In this document: positions 9,335 to 17,606 of the stretch, one piece after another | Layout of the letters: the number at the start of each line of letters is the position of its first letter | Position numbering within the stretch: the stretch's first letter is position 1 | Assembly: GCA_035471925.1 (NCBI GenBank) | Contig: DATIPO010000065.1 | Span: forward strand, 1 to 64,000 | DNA from: JANQFM01 sp035471925 | Lineage (GTDB): Bacteria > Acidobacteriota > UBA6911 > RPQK01 > DATIPO01 | Length of the DNA: 64,000 nt | Direction: 5' to 3' | Position numbers and translations under genes: made by a program | The notes under the pieces: model-generated | What the model saw: only the letters and a program-made list of their open reading frames with translations | Told to the model about the DNA's origin: nothing | The model's database searches: none

Positions 9335-10579
9335 TCAGAGCTTCTCGATTTGGCTGCGGGATACAAGGAAGGCAGCGGCGGCGCTGGCCAGAAGTCCGGC
9401 GTTGATGACCAGTGCGGTTGCGGGCGAGAGGCGCGAGGCCGTCCAGCCGGTGGCTAGGTCGCCGACCGGCATCCCGCCCCGGAAGGAGAGCATGAAGACG
9501 CTCATGACCCGTCCCCGCATCTCGTCCTCCACCGCCAGTTGGATGAGGGCGTTGATGGAGGCGATCAGCGTCAGCATCGACATTCCGCCCAGAAAGAGCA
9601 GGACGAAACTCAAAGGCAGCAGGCGCGACAGGGCGAAGCCCACCAGAATGGCTGAAAAGAACAGCTCGATGATCAGCGTGACCAGTCCCCGGCGTTTCAT
9701 GTCCGAGAAGTAGGCGTAGATGAGGGCGCCGGTGACCGATCCGGCGGCCGAAACGGTCATCATGTGTGAATAGGTCTGGGCGTCGCCGTTGAAGATGTCC
9801 CTGGCGAAAACCGGCAACTGGGTCAGCAGAGGAATGCCGCAGAAGGCCGTGATGAAGCCCAGCAAGCTGAGTTGCCACAGGGCGGCCCTGTCGAAAAGGT
9901 AGCTGAGTCCGTGTCGGACATCGGCCAGTACCGAGCGGCCGGTTTTCTGCGGCTTGAAGGAGGTCTCGATCAGATTGAGGGTGATGATGACGGCCACGAA
10001 GCTGAGCCCGTTGAAGGCGAAGCAAAGGACGGCGCCCACGTGCTCCAGCAGGATCCCGGCCAGAAAGGGACCCACCATGCGGGCCAGGTTGAATTGGGTC
10101 GAGTTGATGGCGATGGCGTTGGGCATGTCCTCGCGCGGAACCAGGTTGGGCAGAAGGGCCTGGTAAGCGGGTCCGCCGAAGGCTTGGGCCGTCCCCACGA
10201 CGAAGACCAGCACCAGGAAGTGCCACAGAGCGATGACCTCGAAGTAGACCAGCCCGGTGAGGATGAAGGCGCTGCTCATCTGCACGTACTGTGAGGCCAG
10301 CAGTTGCTTGCGGCGGTCCACCCGGTCGGCCACGGCACCGCCGATGAGGGTGAAGAGGATGAAGGGCAGCGATCCTAAGAATCCCACCAGACCCAGGTAA
10401 AACGGGTCGTTGGTCATTTCGTAGACCAGCCAGCCCTGGGCGATCTGCTGAGTCCAGGTGCCGGTGGTGGATGTGAAGGACCCCATCCACATCAGCCTGA
10501 AATCGCGGTGGGAGAATGCTCGGAACGTTTTCTTGACGACGGAAGGTTGATCCGCTTCCGATTCCTTTTGGCCGTCCAT
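9335..10579 (-). CDS. MFS efflux transporter (MFS_3 / EntS-like)
   Basis: A 414-residue major facilitator superfamily protein with about 12 hydrophobic helices. The opening FSHRDFRLMWMGSF followed by TWTQQIAQGWLVYE, and the loop motif GAVADRVDRRKQLL after helix 2, are typical of the MFS_3 group (transmembrane secretion effector, including the enterobactin exporter EntS). Export of a small molecule or siderophore-like compound is likely; the substrate is unknown. It is divergent from the hydrolase gene at 10644 and shares its upstream region. Confidence 0.85.
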   Translation of the reverse strand: MDGQKESEADQPSVVKKTFRAFSHRDFRLMWMGSFTSTTGTWTQQIAQGWLVYEMTNDPFYLGLVGFLGSLPFILFTLIGGAVADRVDRRKQLLASQYVQMSSAFILTGLVYFEVIALWHFLVLVFVVGTAQAFGGPAYQALLPNLVPREDMPNAIAINSTQFNLARMVGPFLAGILLEHVGAVLCFAFNGLSFVAVIITLNLIETSFKPQKTGRSVLADVRHGLSYLFDRAALWQLSLLGFITAFCGIPLLTQLPVFARDIFNGDAQTYSHMMTVSAAGSVTGALIYAYFSDMKRRGLVTLIIELFFSAILVGFALSRLLPLSFVLLFLGGMSMLTLIASINALIQLAVEDEMRGRVMSVFMLSFRGGMPVGDLATGWTASRLSPATALVINAGLLASAAAAFLVSRSQIEKL

Positions 10580-10643
10580 CTCAGCGTAGATGCCTCTCTG
10601 GCTGTCGCGGATTCGCCTGAGTTCGTGGTATTTTCTTGCCCAA

Positions 10644-11663
10644 ATGGGCCTCTACGGACGAATCATGCACTGGCGCGAGAAGGTGTTGACCCGCAGGGAC
10701 ACCAACCGGCGCGTCTTCCCCTTTGAATGGGGATTGCAGTGGCTGGGTCTGGACAACAACGGTCATCCGCCTCTGCGCAAGCTGCAGGAGCTGTCCGGCG
10801 AAGCCGTCCAGAACTCCGACCGCTTTTTCGCTTTGCCTGAGAAGCATGTCAAAGCCCGCTGGCTCGATCAAGGCCGCGTGGTCGAGTTCGAGTCCCCCGC
10901 CGACTGCCTGCTGGAGCAGAACAACCTCGTCCGCTGCCGGGTTTTCGAGGCGCCTGATTCTCGGCGGGCGGTGGTCGTCCTGCCTCAGTGGAACGCCGAC
11001 GAAGACAGCCACGTGGGGCTGTGCCGGATCCTTCAGCGGCTGGGAATCACCGCCGTGCGTCACGCTCTGCCCTTTCACGAGCACCGGCGTCCTCCGGGCA
11101 TGGTGCGGGCCGACTACATGGTCAGCCCCAACATCGGACGTACCATCCACGCGGTGCGTCAAGCCGTGCTGGAGACTCGCCGGCTAGTCCACTTGCTGCA
11201 TGAAAAAGGCTATCAGCGGGTGGCTTTGATGGGCACCAGCATCGGTTCCTGCGTGGGCTTTCTCAGCTTTCTGCACGAGCCTCTGGCCCGTGTCGGAGTC
11301 TTTAATTTCGTCTCCGGATGGTTCGCCGACGTGGTTTGGCAGGGGAATGCCACCCGCTATGTACGGCGGGGACTGGAGCAGGAGATTAACCTTGAGGATC
11401 TGCGCCGCCTGTGGGCGCCCATCAGTCCCATGGCGTACGTGGAGAGAGCCGCCGCCGACACCCGTCGGCATCTGCTGATCTCGGCGCGCTATGATCTGAC
11501 CTTCCTGCCTGAAATGAGTGAAGAGGTGTTTCAAGCCTACCGCCGTCATGGACGCGAGCCGGAAGTGGCCTACCTGCCCTGCGGCCACTACACTACCGCC
11601 CGCTTTCCGTTCAAATACCTGGACGGCTGGCACATCTGCCGCTACCTCCACCGCCACCTCTAG
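10644..11663 (+). CDS. Alpha/beta hydrolase family protein
   Basis: A 339-residue soluble protein with an alpha/beta hydrolase core. The nucleophile elbow is GTSIGS (residues about 197-202) after the strand YQRVALM. A late Asp (ARYDLTFLP) and His (PCGHYT) are placed to complete the triad. No signal peptide. The frame is open from ATG 10590, giving 18 more residues; I prefer ATG 10644, because MGLYGRIMHWREK begins the part that looks conserved, but no strong ribosome-binding site decides it. Substrate unknown. The fold assignment is firm; the function is not. Confidence 0.75.
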   Translation: MGLYGRIMHWREKVLTRRDTNRRVFPFEWGLQWLGLDNNGHPPLRKLQELSGEAVQNSDRFFALPEKHVKARWLDQGRVVEFESPADCLLEQNNLVRCRVFEAPDSRRAVVVLPQWNADEDSHVGLCRILQRLGITAVRHALPFHEHRRPPGMVRADYMVSPNIGRTIHAVRQAVLETRRLVHLLHEKGYQRVALMGTSIGSCVGFLSFLHEPLARVGVFNFVSGWFADVVWQGNATRYVRRGLEQEINLEDLRRLWAPISPMAYVERAAADTRRHLLISARYDLTFLPEMSEEVFQAYRRHGREPEVAYLPCGHYTTARFPFKYLDGWHICRYLHRHL

Positions 11664-12216
11664 CCCGTTCTCGCGGGTTGTCGTCGCGAGGGGGCCGCCA
11701 GCGCCGCGATGACGAGGCGTCGCGACCGAGGCCCGCGGAGACCTGCTGTAGGGTACGTTGAGCATGCCGACCGAGGCCAATGCAGTCAGCGCGGATAGAT
11801 GCGGCAACGCAGTACCGCCCGCGAGAGATATGGGCTAGCCCACCACGAGCTCTTGTATTGGGGACCGGGGCGGCAGAAAAATGAGATTTTTTCGGTCCTC
11901 GCCGAAGAATGTCAGAGGCGTCTGCTAGAGTCCTGGCCATACTTCCAGGAGCTCCTGCCAACGATCCTGGAAGACTTGGAGAAGAGAAGGGCGTACATCA
12001 AGCCATCCAGCCTCTTTCAGCCTCTCTGCAAAAGCCTGGAACGCCCTTCTCTCCTTCCGGTTTCTTTCCCCCCGCCACATCTTGCAAGGTTTATTCACCC
12101 CTGCTGCGCTTTGCCTTTTTTCGTCCCCTGACCCAGAGTGGCATCGCTGCTCACAAGTGCAGGTCACAGGTACTGAAGAATGGCTCCAATTCACTTAGCC
12201 CAGGAGGGTAGTGCCT
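11664..12216. other. Non-coding spacer, no gene supported
   Basis: About 550 bases between the hydrolase and the tandem-repeat block. Several short open frames exist on both strands (for example 11799-12131 plus and 11925-12194 minus), but none has a convincing ribosome-binding site, known domain or sensible composition. The stretch around 11664-11760 is rich in short GC inverted repeats. I see no promoter or RNA gene that I can defend. Confidence 0.5.
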
Positions 12217-12590
12217 GCGTTGGCAGTCAGGGCCAAGTTCGCCGAAGGCGAGAGATGGGTCAGTGCTTTGCCGGTGGCTATGAAAGGCAGGCAGTCCTGG
12301 TGTCGAGAGCCAAGTTTGGGCTCGCCGTGGCAAGCGACAGGTGCTTCCTTCGCCAGATTCTAATGGAAGGCAAGCAGCCCGGTGTCGAGAACCAAGTCCG
12401 GGCTCGCTGTGGCGAGCCATGAGGTCCCGTCCCGCCAAAAGCGATGGTGGGCAGGCAGCCGGGTGTCGAGAACCAAGTCGGGGCCCGCTGTGGCGTGAGC
12501 CATAGAGCCGTCCTTCGCTAAAAGCCCCGGAGGGCAGGCGGCCAGGTGTCGAAAAGCAAGTCGGGGCTCGCTGAAGGCGAGCCATAGGCC
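12217..12590. repeat. Tandem repeat, about 82-bp period, four clear copies
   Basis: The core GGTGTCGAGAACCAAGT followed by a GGGCTCGC...GCGAGCCAT inverted repeat begins at 12299, 12381, 12462 and 12545, so the period is 81-83 bp. A fifth, decayed copy lies around 12217-12260. Between cores each unit carries CCTTCGC-AAAAG-like and GGCAGGCAGCC-like stretches. The copies are imperfect, so this is an old array. The GCTCGC/GCGAGC arms make each unit able to form a hairpin. The same core occurs about twice, in the opposite orientation, around 32880-32960. Confidence 0.85.
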
Positions 12591-12687
12591 AGCCCAGGGT
12601 GGAGCCCGCTGCGAGCGTAGCGCTGCAAGGGCGCAACCCTGGGTCTTGGCCAGAGGACGACCGAACGCTGAAAGCGTGCAATAGCGT
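12588..12687 (-). repeat. Dispersed repeat element, copy A
   Basis: Read on the minus strand, this block carries ACGCTATTGCACGCTTTCAG (complement of 12668-12687), then an ACCCAGGG-T-GCGCC segment, a GCTACGCTCG centre and ACCCTGGGCTGGC. The same order of elements appears on the plus strand at 32788-32890; the 24-base block at 12664-12687 matches 32788-32811 at 23 positions. It directly abuts the 82-bp tandem repeat, as copy B abuts related units. No transposase or coding potential is present. Confidence 0.8.
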
Positions 12688-12720
12688 CAGGGGCTGGCTC
12701 GAATGGCTCGGCTTGCTACG

Positions 12721-13983
12721 CTAGTCGACCGTCTCGAGGTTGTTGGCCATGCGGACGGCTTCCTCGTAGGAGAGGGCGCGTTCCAGGTTGACGGTGGTCA
12801 TGGCAGCCACCTTCTCGTAGGTTTCGCGAGCTTTCTCTTCTTGCCCGTCCTTATGATAGGCGCGGGCCAGGAGAAGCTGATGGAAGGCGTCGGTGGGGCT
12901 GGCTTGCTCCAGATGCTCGATGGCCGCGTCGATCTCGCCAGCTTCCAGCTTCACGTATCCGGCAAGGTAGTGGTAGGCCGCCTCGAAATTGACTGCTTGG
13001 GAGCCGCCTTCATCCAGGGCCTTGCGCATCCATTCCACTTCGGCCCAAGCCGCGTCGTCCTTGCCCATCTTAGCCAAGGTGCGGCCCTTGCCATGGTGGT
13101 AGCGCCCCGTCCAGATCTGGATTTGTTGCTCGGGCAGACCGGAGCCTTCCAACGACTTGAGGCCCTTCTCATAGTCGGTCATGGCTTCTTCGAGGCGCCC
13201 GTTTTCCAAATTGATGCGGGCCCGCAGGTTGTGAATGAAGACGGTCGGGAAGGCTTGGGCATTGCCGGCTTCGATGTACCCGGCCAACGCCTGATCGACG
13301 GCGGACAAGGCCTTGTCGACGTGACCTTCGTGGACGTGGGTGAGAATGGTCCCGAAGTGGAGTCCGAAGGGGAAGTTGTCGGCCTTGGCCAGCCCCTTGC
13401 GGTAGGTCTTGCGGGCTTTGCCGTACTTGGAGTCCAGCAGTTGGCAGTTTCCGCGGAAGAAATAAATGCGCGGCGTGCTGTTGTCGAGCTTGAAGGCGCG
13501 GTCAAAAGACCGGCAGGCGGATTCGGCGTCGCTGCCCATCGAAAGCTGTCCCACCAGCATGTGGGCGCGCCGCTCCTCGGGCCAGCCCCGGGCCATTTTC
13601 TGAAAGACCTCCAGAGCTTCAGGCAGGGTGCCGGCGCGGATGTGTTTGACGCCCTCCAGATAGAGCTTCTCGCCCTCATTCAGGTTGGCGGCCAGTTCAT
13701 CGGCCTTGGCCAGCATTTCCTGGGCCTGGGGATTGGGTTGAAACTGGCTGGCTACCATGTACCCGAAGGCCCACTCGGGATCGGCATCGATCAATTCCTG
13801 AGCCTTGGCGGCCAGGGCGGGTCCCGCCTGAAAGCTCTCGATGCCGTGGGTGATTTCGTCCACCAGCTCGACGGCCTTTTCAGAGTCGGATGAAAACTCA
13901 AGGGCTTTGCCGCCCGCGAAGGTCCAGCCGAAGGCCAGGAGTAGGATCGCCGCTGGCGCGGCACATTTGCTCACAAACTTCAT
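12721..13983 (-). CDS. Exported tetratricopeptide-repeat protein, function unknown
   Basis: A 420-residue protein. Residues 1-24 are a typical signal peptide (basic start, LLLAFGW core, AGG cleavage region). The rest is helical with TPR-like pairs such as RAHMLVGQLSMGSDAESACR, KTYRKGLAKADNFPFGLHF and HYLAGYVKLEAGEIDAAIEH. An AAGGAGGAG ribosome-binding site lies just upstream of the ATG at 13983. Periplasmic scaffolding or a protein-protein interaction role is the most that can be inferred. The flanking genes (repeat array on one side, hsp20 on the other) give no clue. Confidence 0.75.
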   Translation of the reverse strand: MKFVSKCAAPAAILLLAFGWTFAGGKALEFSSDSEKAVELVDEITHGIESFQAGPALAAKAQELIDADPEWAFGYMVASQFQPNPQAQEMLAKADELAANLNEGEKLYLEGVKHIRAGTLPEALEVFQKMARGWPEERRAHMLVGQLSMGSDAESACRSFDRAFKLDNSTPRIYFFRGNCQLLDSKYGKARKTYRKGLAKADNFPFGLHFGTILTHVHEGHVDKALSAVDQALAGYIEAGNAQAFPTVFIHNLRARINLENGRLEEAMTDYEKGLKSLEGSGLPEQQIQIWTGRYHHGKGRTLAKMGKDDAAWAEVEWMRKALDEGGSQAVNFEAAYHYLAGYVKLEAGEIDAAIEHLEQASPTDAFHQLLLARAYHKDGQEEKARETYEKVAAMTTVNLERALSYEEAVRMANNLETVD

Positions 13984-14234
13984 GGTTGCGTCTCCTCCTT
14001 AACCGTGGTCGTCCTCCACCGTCGGCGAGAATGGATCCTTAATTCCGGGATTCCTGACAACAAACGTCGCCTCGCGCAGCTTCGTTCCCAAAAGATCTTC
14101 TGCCCCGGAGAGCGACGGGCAGCCGAGCCGGGGCCTTAATGGCGCTCTCCGCTGAGCCTTGACCCGCGTCGGGATCTCGGTTTCGCTGCGGGCAGAGGCC
14201 GGAATTGGGTGGGTTGACTTCGGGCAGCGGGCAC
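13984..14234. other. Intergenic region upstream of the TPR gene
   Basis: Together with the hsp20 terminator at 14235-14270, this forms the roughly 350-base gap between the TPR gene and the first hsp20. It should contain the promoter of the leftward TPR gene, but I find no well-spaced -35/-10 pair. Short open frames here run antisense or lack start signals and are not called. Confidence 0.4.
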
Positions 14235-14270
14235 AAAAAAAGACGCCTGATGCGGGCGGCACCAGGCGTC
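14235..14270 (-). terminator. Rho-independent terminator of hsp20 (first copy)
   Basis: On the minus strand GACGCCTG and CAGGCGTC (14263-14270 and 14242-14249) form an 8-bp GC-rich stem, followed directly by seven T residues (complement of the A run 14235-14241). It lies 65 bases past the hsp20 stop codon. Confidence 0.88.
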
Positions 14271-14335
14271 CTCGGGTTCGGACTCCGGCCGGGTCGCGTC
14301 TTCTCGCGACGCACCCGGGCCGAAGCAAGGCTCGG

Positions 14336-14752
14336 TCATTTGACCTTGATGTCGATCTGCTTGGGCTTGGCTTCTTCCCGCTTGGGAAGAGTCAGCACCA
14401 GCAGCCCGTTTTTGAGGTTGGCGCTGATCTTGTCGGGATCGATGTTGCGCGGCAGGGTGAAGCTGCGCTCGAAGCGGCCGTAGCTGCGCTCGATGCGGTG
14501 GTATTCTTCATCTTTGCGTTCCTGGGTGCGTTCACCCGAGAGGGTCAGGACGCCGTCCTCAACAGAAATGTCGATGTCGCCCTTGGCAAATCCCGGCAGT
14601 TCGGCGGTGAAGACCAGAGCATCGGTGTCTTCACTCACGTCCACGGCCGGCCTCCAGCCGCGGGAAGTCTCAGGATAGTTGCGGCTGAAAAAGTTGCTGA
14701 AAGCGTCATCGAAGAGCCGTTGTACGTCGTTGGTTCTCATTAAGGTTGTCAT
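14336..14752 (-). CDS. Small heat-shock protein Hsp20 (first copy)
   Basis: A 138-residue alpha-crystallin-domain holdase that keeps unfolding proteins soluble in the cytoplasm. The domain spans about 38-130 with PAVDVSEDTDALVFTAELPG, ISVEDGVLTLSGER, the RSYGRFERSF strand and LKNGLLVLTLPK, which is the conserved A-x-x-x-n-G-v-L signature. I use ATG 14752, because AGGAGG stands eight bases upstream. A second copy lies just upstream at 14955-15398, but each has its own promoter, so this is probably a tandem paralogue rather than an operon partner. Confidence 0.95.
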   Translation of the reverse strand: MTTLMRTNDVQRLFDDAFSNFFSRNYPETSRGWRPAVDVSEDTDALVFTAELPGFAKGDIDISVEDGVLTLSGERTQERKDEEYHRIERSYGRFERSFTLPRNIDPDKISANLKNGLLVLTLPKREEAKPKQIDIKVK

Positions 14753-14809
14753 GTCGTCTTCCTCCTTCGATCTATGTGAAATCAAGGTTGTTCGTGCCTT
14801 CGCGCTCGC

Positions 14810-14838
14810 TACATAAAATGCCTCTTGAGGGCTGTCAA
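14810..14838 (-). promoter_or_regulatory. Promoter of hsp20 (first copy)
   Basis: On the minus strand TTGACA (complement of 14833-14838) is followed after 17 bases by TATGTA (complement of 14810-14815). The spacer contains GGCATTTTAT, also found in the second hsp20 promoter, where TTGACAGCC and GGCATCTTAT recur. The 5' leader to the ATG at 14752 would be about 50 bases. No CIRCE element (TTAGCACTC-N9-GAGTGCTAA) is present. Confidence 0.75.
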
Positions 14839-14883
14839 GGTGAGGCCGGCGACAAAGGCGGAACATCCGGCCTCAACCCAGAA

Positions 14884-14912
14884 AGCCCGGCGAAGGCGGC
14901 CTCCGCCGGGCT
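14884..14912 (-). terminator. Weak terminator-like hairpin after hsp20 (second copy)
   Basis: AGCCCGGCG (14884-14892) pairs with CGCCGGGCT (14904-14912), a 9-bp GC stem. On the minus strand it is followed only by TTTC, so the T tract is poor. It is placed 40 bases after the stop of the second hsp20 and may slow or partly end transcription. Confidence 0.55.
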
Positions 14913-14954
14913 CGGGTCTCGGGTTCGCCCGGCGGCTTTGCCAGGCCTTTTCAA

Positions 14955-15398
14955 TCAGTGGACGTCGACCGCGATGTGGCGCGGCTTGGCCTCTTCGCGC
15001 TTGGGAATGGAGATGGTCAGCAGTCCATTCTTGAGCGAAGCGCTGATGTTGCCGGAATCAACGTTGGTGGGCAGCGCGAAGCTGCGCTCGAAGCGGCCGT
15101 AAGAGCGCTCTACGCGGTGGAACTGACGGCCTTCCTCCTGGCTCTCGCGCTGGCGTTCGCCGGAAACGGTGAGGGTGCCGTCTTCAACTGAGATGTTCAG
15201 GTCTTCCTTGTTGAAGCCCGGCACCTCGGCGGTGAAGGTCAGGCCCTCGGGGTCTTCGTGAATATCTACTGCGGGAAGCCATCCCTTTGAAGCTTCAGGG
15301 CGATGGCGGCTCGGCTCGAGGTCGTTGAAGACCCGGTCGAAAAGATCGTAGGGCGAAGTCGGTTGAGGCATCTGTCTGCGAATCTTCATTAAAGTCAT
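14955..15398 (-). CDS. Small heat-shock protein Hsp20 (second copy)
   Basis: A 147-residue small heat-shock protein with an N-terminal arm (PYDLFDRVFNDLEP) and an alpha-crystallin domain at about 40-140: PAVDIHEDPEGLTFTAEVPG, ISVEDGTLTVSGER, RSYGRFERSFALP, LKNGLLTISIPKREEAKP. It closely resembles the neighbouring hsp20, so the pair probably arose by duplication. A GGAGG site lies upstream of the ATG at 15398. Confidence 0.95.
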   Translation of the reverse strand: MTLMKIRRQMPQPTSPYDLFDRVFNDLEPSRHRPEASKGWLPAVDIHEDPEGLTFTAEVPGFNKEDLNISVEDGTLTVSGERQRESQEEGRQFHRVERSYGRFERSFALPTNVDSGNISASLKNGLLTISIPKREEAKPRHIAVDVH

Positions 15399-15463
15399 GT
15401 AAGTTGGTCCTCCAGTTGGCTCGAATGTATTTAAAAGTACTGCGTTTTTCGTCTACGTTTAGT

Positions 15464-15492
15464 GAGATAAGATGCCAGGAGGCGGCTGTCAA
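15464..15492 (-). promoter_or_regulatory. Promoter of hsp20 (second copy)
   Basis: TTGACA (complement of 15487-15492), a 17-base spacer ending GGCATCT, then TATCTC (complement of 15464-15469). The spacing and the TTGACAGCC and GGCAT blocks match the promoter of the first copy, suggesting common control. The 5' leader would be about 60 bases. Confidence 0.75.
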
Positions 15493-15546
15493 GTGAGGCG
15501 GGCAAAAAAATCGCATTTCTGCCCCAAATAGCTGAAAAATAGAGGT

Positions 15547-16620
15547 TTAGGTCATCTGCAGGTAGGCTTCGGTGCCCAAGTCGGCTTGGCTCAGGGCATC
15601 GGTGAAGCTTTGCATGAGGGACATGCGTTGATCGTGGGGCAGGAAGGCCGAGCGGGCTCCTTGCAGGATGAGGCGGTGGAGCCCCTCCTGGGTCAGTCCG
15701 AAATGTTGGACGGCCAACAGGTACTCGTTGCTGATGGTGGTTTGAAAGAGTCCGGGGTCGTCGGTGTTGAGGCTGACGGCCAAGCCGCGCTTGAAGAGCA
15801 GGCCGAAGGGATTGTTGGAGACGGGCGCCCAGGAGCCGGTGCATTGGTTGCTGGTGAGGCAGACGTCGAGGCCCACCGGGTGGCCGCGCAGGTATTCGAT
15901 GAGGCGTCCGTCGCGGGCCGCCTGGATGCCGTGGCCAATGCGGTTGGCGCCCAGGACGCGCATGGCGTCCCACACTTGGTCGGGTCCCCCGGTTTCGCCC
16001 GCGTGGACGTGTATGAAGAGTCCGCGGGCCTTGGCCCGGCGGAAGACATCCTGGAAATCGCTCATGGGAAGGGAGTTCTCATCGCCGCCTAGTCCCAGTC
16101 CGCAGACGCCCCGCTGCTGATGCTCGACGGCCCACTGAGCGGTTTGCTCGGCTTCTTCGGGACCCCACTGGCGGACGCAGTCGAAGATCCAGCGAATGGA
16201 GACGGTCCCCTTGGATTCGATTTCGCCGGAACGTGTCAGCAAAGCGTCGATGACGGCCTCGGCGTCGAATCCGAACCGCTGAGGGATGGAAGGCGAGACG
16301 ATGATCTCGGCGTAGCGGATGTGGTGCTGCTTGAAGTAGTCGCACAGGTGGTCGAGCAGCAGCAGATAGTCTTCAGGCTCGCGCAGGTGCTGGCACACCG
16401 TCTTGTAGGTGGAGAGAAAGTCGGCGAAGTCCTCATACTGGAAGAAGCGCCGGTGGACGTCAGCAACAGACAGGTCCTTGAGTTCCGTGTCGTACTTTTC
16501 GGCCAGCCCGATGAGGATGTCGGCCGTGGCCGAGCCCTCCAAATGGAGGTGCAGTTCGGCCTTGGGAACGCTCCTGATGCGCTCGTACAATTGCTCTGAA
16601 ATGGCTTGGCGTTCCTTCAA
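15547..16620 (-). CDS. add: Adenosine deaminase
   Basis: About 357 residues. Converts adenosine or deoxyadenosine to inosine plus ammonia with one zinc ion in a TIM barrel. Zinc ligands and catalytic residues are visible: ELHLHLEGS (H24, H26), HVHAGETGG, RIGHGIQA and LNTDDPGLF. The frame is open up to 16758, but that would overlap the upstream regulator by 115 bases. I choose TTG 16620, four bases after AGGAGG (complement of 16624-16629), though the spacing is short and TTG 16590 cannot be excluded. It follows the gntR gene by 23 bases; with the phosphorylases at 20.4-23.8 kb it would feed purine salvage. Confidence 0.92.
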   Translation of the reverse strand: MKERQAISEQLYERIRSVPKAELHLHLEGSATADILIGLAEKYDTELKDLSVADVHRRFFQYEDFADFLSTYKTVCQHLREPEDYLLLLDHLCDYFKQHHIRYAEIIVSPSIPQRFGFDAEAVIDALLTRSGEIESKGTVSIRWIFDCVRQWGPEEAEQTAQWAVEHQQRGVCGLGLGGDENSLPMSDFQDVFRRAKARGLFIHVHAGETGGPDQVWDAMRVLGANRIGHGIQAARDGRLIEYLRGHPVGLDVCLTSNQCTGSWAPVSNNPFGLLFKRGLAVSLNTDDPGLFQTTISNEYLLAVQHFGLTQEGLHRLILQGARSAFLPHDQRMSLMQSFTDALSQADLGTEAYLQMT

Positions 16621-16643
16621 GAGCCTCCTTGCAAGAGGGCCGG

Positions 16644-17606
16644 CTATCCCAGCAGTTGCATCTGCTTGAGTCCGCTGAGGGTCTCCTCGGAGATGACGTT
16701 CTCGTAAGTCTTCAATTCGCGGTCTCCCGGCGTCCGTTTTCGCATCTCGTCCCAGCACATGGGCGAGACGAAAATCAGATCAGCTTCTTTGACGATTTTT
16801 TCGATCAAATCCTCGCGGTCGATAGGAGCGATCCAGAACTTTTTGTCGGTGGAAGGGTGAAAAATGTTCATGAAAACTTCCCAGGGGGCGTGAAGCGTCC
16901 TCTCGTCTTTGATGACGATGGCGATGTTGCGGTCCTGGGCTTCGCTGAGAATGTCGGTGTAGATGGCGTGCCGCGGTTTGATTTCCTGGACGGGCTTTTT
17001 GTAGCGCTCCGCCATGCGGGTCACTTCGTCCAGATGCCAGCTTGTGGTCAGCAGGCAGTCGGCTTCTCGCAGGAAGCGTTCCTCTTCTTCGGTAGGCTGG
17101 CCCTCCAGGTTGACGGGAAAGGCCTCAGCATTGAGCCGCATCTGCAGTTCGCGCGAGAAGATGAAAGCTTCTTCGCTGTGATCGACCACGGCCAGCTTGA
17201 GCTTGCGCAGGTCGGTGCCGTTGACGAAGCTGCTGTAGAGGCGGGCGAATTTTTCCGGACTCAGTCCCACGCTGCGGGCCCGGTCGCTGACCTCCCCCAG
17301 CAGCTTGAAGATGGCCTTGGCGCGCATCTGCTCGTAGCCTTCGCGTCCGCTCTTCTTCTGCAGGAAGGCACCGCTCCCCTTGACGATCTCGACGTAGTTT
17401 TCCTCGGCCAGCCGGACGTAGATCTTGCGGATGGTCTTGTAATTGACCTCCAAGTCGTCGGCCAGTTCGCGGATGGAGGGCAGACGGTCGCCTTCCTGGA
17501 TCTTGCCGCAGTAAATGGCGCTCAGGAGCTGCCCCTTGATCTGGCGGTAATAGCTGAGGTTGACGTTTTCCTTGTCCAGGTTGAACCTGAGGGTCTTGTC
17601 AGACAT
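16644..17606 (-). CDS. GntR-family transcriptional regulator with large effector domain
   Basis: 320 residues. Residues about 15-80 form a GntR winged helix (SYYRQIKGQLLSAIYCGKI, GDRLPSIRELADDLEVNYKT, RLAEENYVEIVKGSGAF). The C-terminal 230 residues resemble a two-lobed ligand-binding fold, with lines such as ADCLLTTSWHLDEVTRM and EADLIFVSPMCWDEM. This is longer than YtrA-type regulators. Its stop lies 23 bases before adenosine deaminase and its ATG overlaps the serS stop by one base (TAATG), so it is co-transcribed with both. Control of nucleoside salvage is a reasonable inference, not shown. Confidence 0.82.
   Translation of the reverse strand: MSDKTLRFNLDKENVNLSYYRQIKGQLLSAIYCGKIQEGDRLPSIRELADDLEVNYKTIRKIYVRLAEENYVEIVKGSGAFLQKKSGREGYEQMRAKAIFKLLGEVSDRARSVGLSPEKFARLYSSFVNGTDLRKLKLAVVDHSEEAFIFSRELQMRLNAEAFPVNLEGQPTEEEERFLREADCLLTTSWHLDEVTRMAERYKKPVQEIKPRHAIYTDILSEAQDRNIAIVIKDERTLHAPWEVFMNIFHPSTDKKFWIAPIDREDLIEKIVKEADLIFVSPMCWDEMRKRTPGDRELKTYENVISEETLSGLKQMQLLG

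Noticed and set aside
12217..12590. CRISPR array
   Set aside because: Period of 82 bp with diverged cores, similar sequence between cores, and no cas genes; this is a tandem repeat.
12151..12681. 176-codon minus-strand frame with repeated STPG-like segments
   Set aside because: Its internal repeats are simply the translated 82-bp DNA repeat; no ribosome-binding site.
14039..14314. 91-codon and related minus-strand frames before the TPR gene
   Set aside because: They run through the hsp20 terminator and have no start signal or domain.
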